Assembly: GCF_037975245.1 (NCBI RefSeq)
Contig: NC_092564.1
Location: forward strand, 17,285,484-17,349,483
Length of the DNA: 64,000 bases
Reading direction: 5' to 3'
From: Apostichopus japonicus
Lineage: Eukaryota > Echinodermata > Holothuroidea > Aspidochirotida > Stichopodidae
This document shows positions 31,497 through 44,600 of this stretch, one piece after another. Made by a program: the position numbers and the translations under genes. Below the pieces are notes generated by a model. That model was not told the DNA's origin and made no database searches. It saw only the letters and a program-made list of their open reading frames with translations. The first letter of the stretch is position 1. Every line of letters starts with the position of its first letter.

Positions 31497-34400
31497 AACA
31501 CCAGTGAGAAAGTCATTGTCAAATGTATTTAAGAGGTCTGCTACGTTACTGGTTTAAAAAGGGATCCGTTGTCCTCCCCCCATTGGCAGAAAAGTTAAAA
31601 ATTATACAAAAAATACTAAGAGGAAATTTTAATCTGAAATCACTAAAACACGATTTGATGCAACAGACACAGTTGCTAAGCTGGAATGGAGTGTGGAAGC
31701 TGCAGTAACCGAGAGCTCAGCAAACATATCACATTTGAAAGGGATAATCCAGATGAAAGTTTTATTTGTGACTGATGCACACATTCTCTGCATTATGGTT
31801 CAATTTGCATTCACTTCATATGTATCAATTTTAAAATTGACAACGTTTTGAAGTTGACATGTTTTCTGTACCAAAAGTGAACTTGTAGCAAACAGGTGTG
31901 ATGTCATAGATGCACGCTGACAAAAATAATGTCTTCCTTTAAATTGTATATTTCTTTTCCGAAAATGGAATGCATTAACTACTGTCATTGGGGCATTGGT
32001 AACGTCACATTTCCCATAAGGCCTTCCAAGGTCAAGACGGAAATCATTTCCCCTCTTGAACTATCCTTTTCTTTGAACTATGTGATGAAGAATATCTACA
32101 ATGATGACATCACAGTGACATCACATCTTCTGTGATGCGCTTTCTAAAATAAGGGTCGGGTTTTTTCCTTTTAAGGGTCTTTTAAGTCAAAATTTTGAGA
32201 TAAATAGTCAGTTTGAGATAAAAAGTCAAAATTTTGAGATTTGGGGACACGTTTTTGCCCCCCTATTAATATTAAGCCTTCGTAAAAAAGAAATAGTTGA
32301 AATTCAATCAACCATATCTCAAATTAGGGAAAAGTTGTCAGGTGTCTCTGTAGGGTTTAGGTACCAAATATAACTTAAGACCACTTCCATGATGTTCTAT
32401 AAGGTTGTTGTATCATGGAGTATAGTTGGTCATGAAACTTGAATTGGTCATATGCAAGAGTACTGTGGAATGCTCATAGCCTCACAACTGGTTGGCAGCA
32501 ATCTACATTATCCCCTAGCAGTTAGCAGAGCAATGAGACTTGTAAATTTGAAAGTTATCCCCTTATCACAAATTCTTTTCACCATCCCAAAGTTTATTGG
32601 GAAAAAAAAAATTCAGGCACAGTGTTTTGGGACATTTTAAAGATTATTCATAATGACAGGTATACATACAACTCAAATTAATTTTGATACCTTCCAAGAC
32701 AATCAAAAACATTTGCATTTAAAAGAAAGAAAGAAAGACAATACTTATTATGTATTTTAAAGTCATTTTATTAATTCTGTCATGACAGAGTGTGATATAT
32801 CCAATGTCTTCTTGAGAAATGTTTTTTTGTTTTTTTTTAGCATATTTTATGTTGTACAGAATGTAAAGTTTTAAAACCTTCTCCTACCATTCCTAGCCGT
32901 AAAGCAAAAAAAGATAGTATTCCATTGACATTGTCGCTGATAGTTCAGTTGCTCTTTATTTCTTGAACTGTTATGTATTTTACCCGTCTGTTGGTAACCA
33001 ACTTGATTGAATACATTTGATAAGGCTATGAATAATGTACCAAATGTATGCGTGGTCAGGTACACACCTAATGTGCATACCTCTGAAATGTAATATCATG
33101 TTGCAAGTATGAGAAAATTGACACGTTTTTTTTTTTTTTTTTTTCTGTTGCGTTGTATATTATAATAGGCATTATTATCTAGCAGGTGCTAAGTTAAGGG
33201 TGGGGTGGTGCAGGGCAAGGTCAACAGGGGGGGGGGATTGAGATTTACATTGATCTAACAAAGGTTATGCCATTAAATTTTTGTATTTTGTTGTTATGTA
33301 GTCATGCAGAATGGAAGGTATTATGCCGTTGAAATATTGAGATATAAAACAGCATACCAGGGGGGGGGGGTGAGGGGGCAATTAATAAATAAATTAAGGA
33401 TATGAAGAAGAACCTCAACTCCATTTTCTGTCGTAAATAATATTTGATAAATATTTGAATATAGTAATGATATCAGTTTCTGATGTTGAGCTTATGGGGT
33501 GCTTTTAAACTTGAAACCAAAATTTCAGTTCTGTGTCATATCTATATCTATAAGCAAGCTGCATACTTCTACTTCTACATTTTCTGCTTTATTTTCTGTT
33601 AATTTTTCTTTTTCTTTTTTAATCAAAGAAGAGGTCTTCCATTTTGCTCAATTTCAAATTTTCTTTCTCTCTCTATCATAACCTTATAAAATATGTGTTA
33701 TAAATTATATGGAGATTATGTACTACGTACGACATCCTTGAATATACGAAAGGAAAAGTGTGAAAGATTATTATAACGTTGCTGTCCTCCGTACAATGCA
33801 TCATAATTATTTTTCATTTAATTTTTTATTGTATCTATAGCTTTGTTAACTTTGTTTCTATTCCAAAAAGATATTACCTGTAACAGGTGTAAACAAAGTT
33901 TCACCCGTTTCATGTTGAAGTAAAAATGTCTGAACGTCCAGATTTTCTTTTTTTTTCTCTTTTAAACAGTTTTTTCGTTACTCTTACTCTCACCTCCATG
34001 AAATCATGCTATCGAGTACTTTTTGTTGTGGTTCTTGCCAGGAGTTTAATGCTCTTCTAGACTTAAACTACTCGTGGTGGTAGGCATGATGAAATGAGTT
34101 GCTGGCATAATATTGTTTGTATCAGCTTTGTCACTTCTTGACCTATAAGAAGTGATTAATTGCCTTCTCATTTGTATTGTGTCATTTGTATTTTTGTTTT
34201 ACAACTTGTCACAGTAGTTGTTTTGTTTTTTGTCTATCAGAAACACTACTTGTCCTGTCTGGTGATTAATTCCATGTTACAATCCATGTTGACAATTGAC
34301 AATTCATAATCATGGACGTTAAATATGAATGTAAGAGACTGACTTCGGTCAGCTTGCGGCTTTGATAAGCCAATGAGGCTTCTTCACGAGTTCCTGCTTG

Positions 34401-36560
34401 CAGGAGGATCTAAAATACGTATATACAGGTACATACATACATACATACACACACACACGTACACACACATACACATATATTGTACATACATACATACATA
34501 CACACACGCATACACACATATATACAGTACATACAATTTAGCTTCTTTCTTTCTTCTAGTCAAGATATCAGTTGGAATGAATGTACCTTTAGAGAGCAGT
34601 AAAGAGTGATTTGAACTTTTGATTTTGGTCGATATTTACAGGAATAAGATGACCGCCCTTGGAGCGATCAGTTCACACAGGACTAACTTTTTCCTTTCAT
34701 GTGTGTGTGCGTTTGTTTTGCTATCTGACCGAGGACTTGAACAAAAGAATTTCAGGTCCTCGGTTGTGATTTCTGAAGAATCACCACGTCCTGGGAAGAA
34801 TTCTATTGTATGGGGTATTGTTAAGGTTAGGGTATGTGGATTTGAACAATGGAAAATACAATGGGGTCCTCGGTCTGAATGTAATACAAACATGTATGTC
34901 TGTGTGTGTGTCTTTCATGTGTGTGTCTCTGCAATTTTTCAATAATTGGTAAGCGAGAGAGGTATCTTTTCCAGATTGTGCGTCCATTGCTTTAATCCAG
35001 TGAATACACTCTTTGTCTTGAATATTTTAATTAGCCAATTCCAAAAGATGTATCGCATGGTGCTGTTCTTTATCACATCTGTTCCTTAGACGTAACAGTA
35101 TAAAACTGAATTGGTTAATAAGAGGGCAAGGGAGGTCAAAATTTGTCCGTAAGAGGTACGGTTTTGAGGTAACCGTAACAAACAATTCTTCCTCTGTTGT
35201 GAAAACTGTAATAGTGTGAAGGGGAAGAAGGTACAGTAAGACCTGTTTATCAGAGGTTAAAAGTTTTAACGTACAAGATGAAGGGTAAAAAATAAGTAAT
35301 GGAGGGGGAAAAAGCAGTTCATCAGATGTGACAGATTTGAGGTAAAAATGACAAGGTGAAAGTGACAAGATTTGAGGAAAGAAAGATTGAGGTAGCAGCT
35401 GTTTATCAGAGGTTCAAGTTTCAGGTATAGGGTAAGAGGTTTAGCAATGAAAGGGGAAAAGAGGTATCAGTTTTTCACAGAACTACTTCAAGAAGTTTAT
35501 TCTGTTTTGTTCGATGGTGTTGTTAAGAGGCCATTATCATGCTAAATTGAATGAGGTACCATAAAATGTAAATTCAGTTATCTGCATTTCTAAAATATTA
35601 TTCGACATTTTACCAAAGTTAAGTTTTTTTTTTTTTATTTTATATCAAAATCATATCAATAAAACACTATGCATTAAATATTGATTTTTTTTTTCTTCAT
35701 GTTTTTACCCATATCAAGACTTTAAATGATCAAGTTTTCAAAACGTTGAGTTTTGAAGTTATAACAAAATTATGTGTGTGATTTATTAAAGTATGTACAG
35801 AGAAAGTCCTTGGTGAAAGTCAAGGGAATAGTGTTCAGTTAATTTTTAATGAACTTTGTATTTGAAGCGGTATTGTTATTGGTGGAGGTTGGTTGTTGTA
35901 CTATTTCCGAGGCACTGATATAGTTTCCATTCTGTAAGAAGTTGTGTCCTCTTTCATTTTTTAAAAGTCGCTCTCTTTTAGTTTTTTTTTTAACTGACAT
36001 CTTGTTGTGTATGTATTATGATCAAATGGTAAACTTGGGCAATTTGTAAACTGATGGTCGGATCAAAACCGCTGATGTCATACAAAAAATAATTATAATC
36101 AGATATTTGTTCGAGGTGTGGATATGGGGTGGGCAGGGGGAAGGGGTTTGTTGAGGATGTACCTTTGCAACCTCACACAAAATTTGCAGAGTACTTTTTA
36201 GCACAGCCTCTGCTTGCATTCAGACCCAAGGGAGGATGCTCTCAGACCCCCTAAATGAGGGGGGGGCTGGGGAATTCAGGACCACAACCCCCTTACTTGG
36301 TACACTCAGTCCTTGTCTTTACAAATTGCTAATTTTATAAAATGATGAATATATGATGTGACATAATTTTTTTGTGTTTCATGTAACAATCCTATATGGC
36401 TTTAAAAATTACCTACTAGATATATGAAGAGTTACTTTAAGCAGGGTCTCATGCAATCAAAGAAGTATTTAATATTGTCTATAAAGAAAACAAAACCATT
36501 CTCCAAAAAAGGCCATTTGGTATTTTATTCTGAGATGGATTAACATCAATGTGATACTAG
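31497..36560. other. 3' UTR of ZIP gene and intergenic sequence
   Basis: The proximal part is presumably the zinc transporter 3' UTR; an AATAAA at about 33385 is one possible polyadenylation signal, but the transcript end cannot be fixed. Beyond that, AT-rich sequence without exons. A polyT run lies at 33127-33144 and an ACAT/CA-rich tract at 34424-34530. Confidence 0.4.
34387..34530 (+). repeat. Dispersed motif plus (ACAT)n/(CA)n tract
   Basis: CGAGTTCCTGCTTGCAGGAG followed by TACATACATAC and CACACACAC repeats; the head motif matches 14606-14630, where it also precedes an ACAT-type tail. Confidence 0.6.
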
Positions 36561-36571
36561 TTAACTATGGG

Positions 36572-37282
36572 CAAGGGCGGCGATCATGGGGGGGACGGGG
36601 GACATGTCCCCCCCAAATATTTTAGGTGGGGGGATATAATATCTAATATCCCCCCCCAATATTTGGTGGCATAGTTTTTTTTGTGCCTATAAGTAGAAAA
36701 TACTCGTAGAAAAATGCTTAGATGCAACTTACAAGGCCTGGGAAGTGCCATTTCCAGCGATCTGGGAGGAATTTTCAGCCAAAATTTTCTTTTACGCTTC
36801 GCGCCAACCATGGTGGCGCTACGCTTAGATAGTTTGCCTACAAGCTTCAATTTTCAATTTCTTTATTCCAGTATAAATTATAAAATTTATAAATAGGACA
36901 CATAAAAGTGATACATAAAAGATGTAAACATGTACAAAAATGAAAGCATGAACAAAAACAAGAAATAAGATAGAGGATGAGCAGTTTTAAAGATTAAAAG
37001 GATTACAACAGAGATTCTAAGAACCCATTTTGAATATAAATGGCTGCTCTGTAGATAAATGAGTTCTTAAAAAGCATAATTCTAAAAGATTTTCACCCCA
37101 CCCTTATTAGCAATTCCTAGCTACGTGCCTATCTAACCATGTCACAAATTGTTACTAATATCATTTGTATACAAAATATCACAAAGCGCCTGAAATTTGG
37201 GGATGAAAGTTGCTATGCGCCTGCCCCCAAGCAAATGTCCCCCCCCCCCACCCCAATATTTGAAAAAAAATCACTGCCTATT
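36572..37282 (+). mobile_element. Repeat family B, longest copy
   Basis: Starts CAAGGGCGGCGATCATGG and may end ATCACTGCCTATT, whose complement matches the start at 8 of 13 positions. The flanks ACTATGGG (36564-36571) and ATTATGGG (37283-37290) could be an 8-bp target duplication with one mismatch. The body includes the GCGCCAACCATGGTGGCGC core near 36803-36821, and about 280 bp (36850-37130) that is absent from the copy at 3258, likely a later insertion. Confidence 0.5.
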
Positions 37283-38312
37283 ATTATGGGCTGACATGTT
37301 TAAACTGAAGCCAACTTTTTTGGGTGGTTTTGATATCATGTATGTTATTAGATACTAGAATCCCTATGACAATGTCATGAAGATTGCAACAACTCAGCAT
37401 TTTGCACTTTTAAAAAAAAAAGCTTGATTATGCAAGCCGAAAGTTTAACAGATTCAAGCTTAAAAAGCTGTATTGTAATAGAACAAATCTTTACCTGAGG
37501 CAAAAATGTTGTTTTCATTTACTCTTTTTTTCCTTTTTTTTCTTTTTTATTAAATTTGATCACAATTTAAGAGCGAAGCAAGTTGTTGAGATTAATCTCA
37601 GCCAATCAAAGCCTTGTTTGTTTTGTTAGTTTTACTTTGATATTTAAAAATTTAAATATTTAACAAAGGAGCTAACTTGATAAATAAATAACTCAAATAT
37701 TTTTATCAAGGTTTTTAAAAGTGCACAAGGTTTTGTAAATGGAATATATTGGGGCTATTTTATAAAAAAAAATTATTCATAATAAAAGGCTTACAAAAAG
37801 AAGAAAATAAGTCAACTTTGTTATTATTTTCTCCTCTATTCAATGTTTAACTTTATTTGACAATCAAATATGCATGCATGTGCTGAACATTCTCCTCAGC
37901 CCTCATGCCCTCACCCCCTTTCTTGCATGCATGCCCCCTCACCCTCTTCCTTGTCAAAGCATAGGGTGTCCATATGTGACACTTTCAAATGGCTGGTCTC
38001 TGAAATACCATGATGAAGTTCATTATTAAGACTGACAAAAAAATTCAGTCAAACCAAAATACTTGAAGGCTAACAATCAGTATAGTCCTCCAATATGCTA
38101 GCAAGTCAAATACTGGTCACCAGTGTCAATATGTGAAGTATTTTTTTCTCCCTGGGATCATCATCACCATCACCACCATCATCAACATCAGTTCAACCTC
38201 GGTTGACCATTATCAACATGAGGGGTAGGAGAAGTTGGCCGGACAACAACCTAATTTCATGCCCCACGACATCTGAGAATAATTTGTAAGGTCCAAAGCT
38301 CCGGAAATTTTT

Positions 38313-38327
38313 TTTATTTTTTTTATT
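38313..38327 (-). terminator. Candidate polyadenylation signals of CCDC13
   Basis: Two AATAAA hexamers on the minus strand (38322-38327 and 38313-38318), about 165 nt after the CCDC13 stop codon. Assignment is by position only. Confidence 0.45.
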
Positions 38328-38489
38328 CTAAATGTTAATTGGAGGCTATGCTGATGTCCCTTAAAAGAAGAAACTTCCAAAAATTGATACAATTTCCTTT
38401 AGCAGGAGTTCAACCACTCATCTATATCCTGGAACCTTCCATCTGTGCCATCCTCTGGTTCTGAAGTTCCCTCCTCTGTTGGTGTCGCA

Positions 38490-38649
38490 TTAGGATGATG
38501 TTTGTCGATATTGTCTGAGTCCAGTCAAGAACACTTGCTTTGTTTGTTCCATCATCTGTTGGTATAACTTGAGGTCCTCATCCTTGGACTGCAGGGTGCT
38601 CTGGAGGGCGGCCTTAAGGGCATTGTTTTCGTCAACCTGAATGGCTAAC
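38490..38649 (-). CDS. CCDC13: CCDC13 coding exon 15 (last)
   Basis: Acceptor TACTTGAAACAG; completes Arg662 then [52 protein letters not shown] and TAA (38492-38490). It matches the conserved end of vertebrate CCDC13 (RLAIQVEEN...ALRQ). Confidence 0.95.
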
Positions 38650-41600
38650 CTGTTTCAAGTAAATAGAAACAGTATCAAGAACAAAATTCCCAATTAGAGA
38701 ACTACTCTCAAACAGAGTTAATATTCATAAACATATCTAAGTTGACACAGTTCCATGGTTATGGGCCACATATGTCTTAATGTGCACCCTGTGCATCGCA
38801 AAATGATCAAACTGCTATGCAAAATGAGTAAACTGCTATGCAAAATGATCAAAACGTTATGCAAAATGACCAAATTGTTATGCAAAATGACCAAATTGTT
38901 ATGCAAAATGACCAAATTGCTTAGCAAAAATTAATATGCAAAATGTCATAAACATCTCTTTTTAGTGAAATGAAATGTGTCTGCATTTTGTTACTTAGCA
39001 ACAGAAATGTTGCACAGATGGAAATTGAGACACATTAGTCATCCTTTTTTTTCTTTCTTGTTTACCGCACATTTGTTTTTCTTTAAATTCAGTCTCACAT
39101 ATGTTACATTAGAAGACAGTTTACCTTGATTGCAATTCATCTGTTGTTTCTTGAGAGACGCTGACGTCCTCTCGGAGGAGATCCTGTACACTAGACATTG
39201 CACTCACTTGTATCTTGGATGTCTTCTTTGCAGAGCCTGTAAGATTAAAGTAATTATTACGATTAATATGTGTAATAACTGTAAAAAATTGCCACCGTTT
39301 TACAGGGAAGTCGGTCACCACTTTCAGTGAGGTAAGAAATGAAAAAAACTAGCCCGAACAGCAAGGTTGCAGAACCTCAAGACAAGTTTTGTTAGTTCTG
39401 TTTTAGCTCCAGCTATATTCATTTCCAGCGATTGGTACATTGTCAGCAATACATCAATTAAAATATACACAAACCAAATTGAGATATACAGACGTATACC
39501 TGCTCTATACCTGCTCAAACTTCACAACAAATACTCTCTCTTTTTAAGCACACTTACCCAAGCGACATTTTACGCCTTAAAGCTGGTGTCATTTGCGACG
39601 TGAGTCAAAACAAACAAGCTACAATATGTGTCTTTCCTCCCCCTTTCTCCTTTTCTCCTTCCTTCCCCTCCCCCACTCCCCCATCCCTCCCCCCTTTGTT
39701 TGCATATTACCCACAGAACTTCTGAGATATAGCCTCAAGTCACACTAGTGATTGCTTTTCAATTACTAATTCCTAGGGTAAGTCTCCCACCCGTTCATAT
39801 AACAAAGACTAACATACCTTTACTGGTCTCCACTTTCAACCTATCCAGTTGTTTCTCAAATTGTGCATTGCGTTGTTTCAGTTCTGTAACTTGCTTCTGC
39901 GTGTCTGTCACCTTCTGATTACTTTCATCACACCTAAAGTAAGAAAAAAAAAAAGAAGAAATTTGCTTGCATTTGCTCCGTTTGTCCAGTTTGATAATTA
40001 AAATGTGCATATATTTTTTTGGGGGGGAGGGGAGGGGGGTTGGCACAGACCTGACAGGTTAATGTGAATTTAGTCCCAATCTACGTGACACAGCATCGAC
40101 AGACATACCTACTCCTTCGCAAAAAAATAGAAATATGAAATTACATGGGTGACAAAAGAACAGAAAGTTCTCCATGCCCCCTTGTCGTTGAAATACCCTA
40201 TCACAAGTAGGCCCCGCATACAAACTCCTCAAAGTCAACATATTTCACGTTCTCCCTTGCCGCAATCGTTCAGCAGGCCCTATATATGTATTTAGCTACA
40301 ATGCAATCTGAATAGACCTCTGCCAGACGAACAAACTCCAAAGTTGATTTTGGTCGTCCAACTAGAAATTTGGTCTTCTTGGACGATTGGACAACGGTTG
40401 AAATTTTGCCATGTGCTAATACAAGAAAGTTTCTGGAAAACGACATGTTTATCATTACATGGACGCACTCATAACTTTCCACTGACCTTCAGCTGGCGAA
40501 AAGAACACCAAAAAAACCATTCGGATGGATCTTTGAAAGACCAAAGTTACTAATAAGATAATCACCTCTGCTGAAGTACTTTGATGAGCTCCATGACTCT
40601 ATCTCTTTCTACTTCTGCAACCTGGAGGAGAGATTTGTACTCTTGGAACTGCCTGCGGACTTCCTCTGATGTTCCTGTCGCCATGGCAACCTGGGACATG
40701 CTTCTGTTAGCAAAAACAGACAGAAAATTTGACTTTCTGCTGGAATAAAGGACAATGAACCTGAGAGGCCACATACATTTATGTGTTGATTTTTAATTGC
40801 CCGACTGTGTTGGCTATAACACACATTTATGTCACTTGCCGACGTCAATATTTACAGGTGTGATATCACAACTTTCTAGTAACAAAACGTCATAACACAC
40901 TGACATCTTTTTTTGTTTTGTTTTTTATCACAGGCAAGGGCGTAGGAACCGGGGGGGCTGGGGGGGCGCTAGCCCCCCAGTGAAAAATGTGGAGGGGCGG
41001 AAGTATCATTCCGCCCCCCGCTTGGCAAGTCAGAAAACCCCTTTTTCATTTCCAAATGAGAAAAAAATCTCATTTGGAGCACCAGATTGCATCTAAGACC
41101 AGGTGAAAATACAAAATTAAGTTTACAAAATGGAGTGGGTGTTGAAGTGTGCTATATTGCACCAAATTGCATCTGAGGCCACCTGGAAATACAAAAAATT
41201 CCAAAGGGGAGGGGGACACCCCCTTCCCTTAGACCCCTCCCCCAGGCCAGCCATCAGTCTTCAGCCCCCCCCACTCAAAAGTACCTTCCTACGCCACTGA
41301 TCACAGGCCAAAGGTTTTTTTTTTTACCACAGGCCAAATGTTTTTTATCACAGGCCAAAGGTTTCCTTTTTTTTGTTCTTTTCTTCATCACAGGCCAAAG
41401 TTTGTTTTTTATAACAGGCCAAAGGTTTTTTTTTTTCACAGGCCAAAGGTTTTTTGCATCACAGGCCAAAGGTTTTTTTATTTTTCGTTTTTTAATTTTT
41501 TATCACAGGCCAAAGGTTTTTCTTGCTTCTTTTTTACCACAGGCCCAAGATTTGTTTTCGTTTTTTTTTTTTTTAATCACAGGCCAAAGGTTTTTTTGTC

Positions 41601-44600
41601 GTTTTCTTTTATCACAGGCCAAAGGTTTTTTTTTATCACAGGCCAAAGGGGTTTAGTGTTTTTCGTTTTTTTCTTAAACAACTTAATTGCTCTGCTTCTC
41701 AAAAAAAAAAAAATCAATGAGATGCCACCTGCGTTTAAGCTTGATTTTTTTTTTAAATGAAACAACTTGCAAAATATATTGTAATTCAGCACACAGTCTA
41801 GGGAATTAATTGCTATGACCTGAGATGACACATTAACTCGACTGATCTCAAGTGGAGAATGACTTGCAACAAATCCGAAAGTAACAGCGAGATGAGTGTA
41901 CCTGCAAAACCATATTACTTTTCTGATAGCACACATGCAAACTCCACTTTAGTAGGATTTAGGGAGGGGATACTACAGTATGCGTACGGTATCCATTTTG
42001 GCGACTGCATAGCGGGACATCCTCCATATTGTGTTAGTCTCTGCTATCTTACGCGTCCCAGAGGATACACACAATTTCCCCCAAAAAAATTCCAGATGTC
42101 TAGGTAATTTCGACAAAGTCGTAATAAATACAAAGAACAAAATTTCTGGATTGGGATTTGGACATCTTGCTACCAAAGTTTGAGAACAGGAAATTTGTCG
42201 ACAGTCACAGTCCTTCACCCATGATCTTACGAAGCTTAAATTTGGCTGCCCCCCCATTGACATCCATGTACCTACTACAATGTAGGGTGATTGATGTAAT
42301 CACTTTTTTCCGACAAAGGGGATGGGGTATTTAACCCCTCTATGTAGATCAACCCCCCCTCCCCCCTATCCAAGGTGGTGGAAAATTGACTTCTTATGTT
42401 CAGATAAAGTGAAAGTAATAATAATAGCAGTATCAATATTTGGCTCAATTAAGAGATAGACTATTTTGAGAAACAAAAATCAGGTTTGAATTCCGCTGCA
42501 AGACTGACACGAGGTAGGAGAACCAAGATGACAGAAAATTTGCATCATCAGTGGACTAAAATAAATGCAGTGGAGACATATTTAGAGCATGCTACGATAA
42601 TATATGTTATGTTAACTCCACCAAAAAAATGGTTCATTTCCTAATGTCACTGGAAATTGCAATATCCAGCCTCTGATTTCCTGATTTTAAACCATCAAAA
42701 AATGACTTCTCTGAGCAAACTTTGTCTTTTTTTATTTTAATATGAAACCTACCCCGTACTGGCTGGCCTCATTCCGTTCTGAGACGACACCCTGTTCAAG
42801 ACTGTGGTGTTCTCTCGACTCTGCCTTGAGGGCGTCCTCTGTCGAGAACTGGAGTAAACTGTCTGTCTAAAGTTCAAAGCAAAATAAAAATAAAACTGTT
42901 AGCAAACTGCTTATCCACTAGAGAGCCTGTGTAAGAGAATGTGTAAAAGTAAGTTGGCCTGCCCATTTCGATCCTAGCAGGATCTTCTTCAGAGGCTAAA
43001 TGATTAATAATAGTAACAGAAGGGACAAAAACATGCACAGAATACAGACAGGTTAATGAGCATGGTGAACACAAAGATATAGGTGGAAGGGGATTAGTAG
43101 ACAAGGGATGGAGAGAAGAATGAAAGAAACCAACAGGGGAAGAGGAGAGGTGGGAGATAAACAGTAGAGGGACAAAGAGAGGATTAAAGAAAGGAGGTAG
43201 GGACATTCTGTTACTGTACGTATTTGTCATTTAGCCTCTGAAGAAGATCCTGCTAGGATCGAAACATCAGGCCAACTTACTTTTACATATAAAGTTCAAA
43301 GCAATTGAAAAAGAGAAGACCATGTTCAATGACAGACATTGTTCTTTGGTTGAAGAGTATCCAATTAGAAACCACTGGCTGGTCAAAGGTGACAGTCCAA
43401 AAAAAATGGAGCTTTGACACTGATACCAAATATGTACAATATATCGAGCAAGGAAAGAACTTGTTCCATAAATGGGAAATACAGTGTGAGGGTTGTATTG
43501 GCACAGAGAAAACAGCCACCATATTAATGCACAACAATAGTTTGGCAATCTGAGGAATTATGTAATCATAAATTTGTCTCTAATTCTTGTGACAATACAA
43601 AACTCAAGTACCAATGTCACATTTTAATCTGCAGATATAAGCGCCTCACATTTTGCTTAAACTTGGCAAAAGAATTCTTCAGTTACACAAACTGTACCAA
43701 CAGAGGTAGCATTGATTTAACACGTTCAGAATCAGCGATGAATGGTGAAGCCCGTTGAGCAAGCACACACTTCATTGACAAAAAGATAAACTATAAAAAC
43801 AACAGAGGAAACACCTGTCCAGGCGTGAGGAGCATCTAATGCAAACAATTATAAAGATAAGTCTGATGGTAAATAAAAAATTATGAAAAAATCATTGACA
43901 CAAAAAAAAGGCTGGAGAGAAACCGAAATATTCCTTTTGTAAAGTAGAGATTTCAGGATGGACAAATCTTTATTAGTCACTAGTAGAGAAAAGTTTACTC
44001 TGTATCAGCTCCATAGAGATTTCTAAAACTGTGTTAAGTACTAAAAGGCAAGATGCAGTAATTACATTCCCAACATTTACATTCAAGTTGTTATCGGAGA
44101 CTTAAGGAGAGAATCTCTTTAGTTCTTACCTTGAAGATGGTGCAGGAGTATTCATATCGGACTTCAAAGGAGGTTGGGGAGGCATTGTATGTGAATCGAA
44201 CCTTGAAATAGATCGCTGTAAGGAAAAATGGGGGAAAAAATGTAAAGACAATATGTAAAAATGTTATTGTACATCAAAGTGTGAACTTGCCATTCAAATC
44301 TTCCTTTAAAAGAAAAGAAAAAAACTTACAAATCTTCCTTTTCCCCTTAAAGCCACACTTCCCCAATCTATTGGTCACAACCCATACAAAAAATACAATA
44401 AAAAAAAATGAGATGCACAGATTTACAGTGAGTTAATTGTGAGCCAGATAGCTGACATCAACAAATCTGATAGGTTCACAATGTGTCCACTGGAATTTAA
44501 CAGTAACCTTAATCCCAGCTAGCTACCACAGGGTTTATATAACTATGTGTGTGTGTATTTAGTCTGTGTGTACTGTTGCTTACAAACTTTCAATCATTGT

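Noticed and set aside
41275..41760. Open frames rich in Phe or in Trp-Pro-Val
   Set aside because: They are translations of the ATCACAGGCCAAAGG minisatellite.
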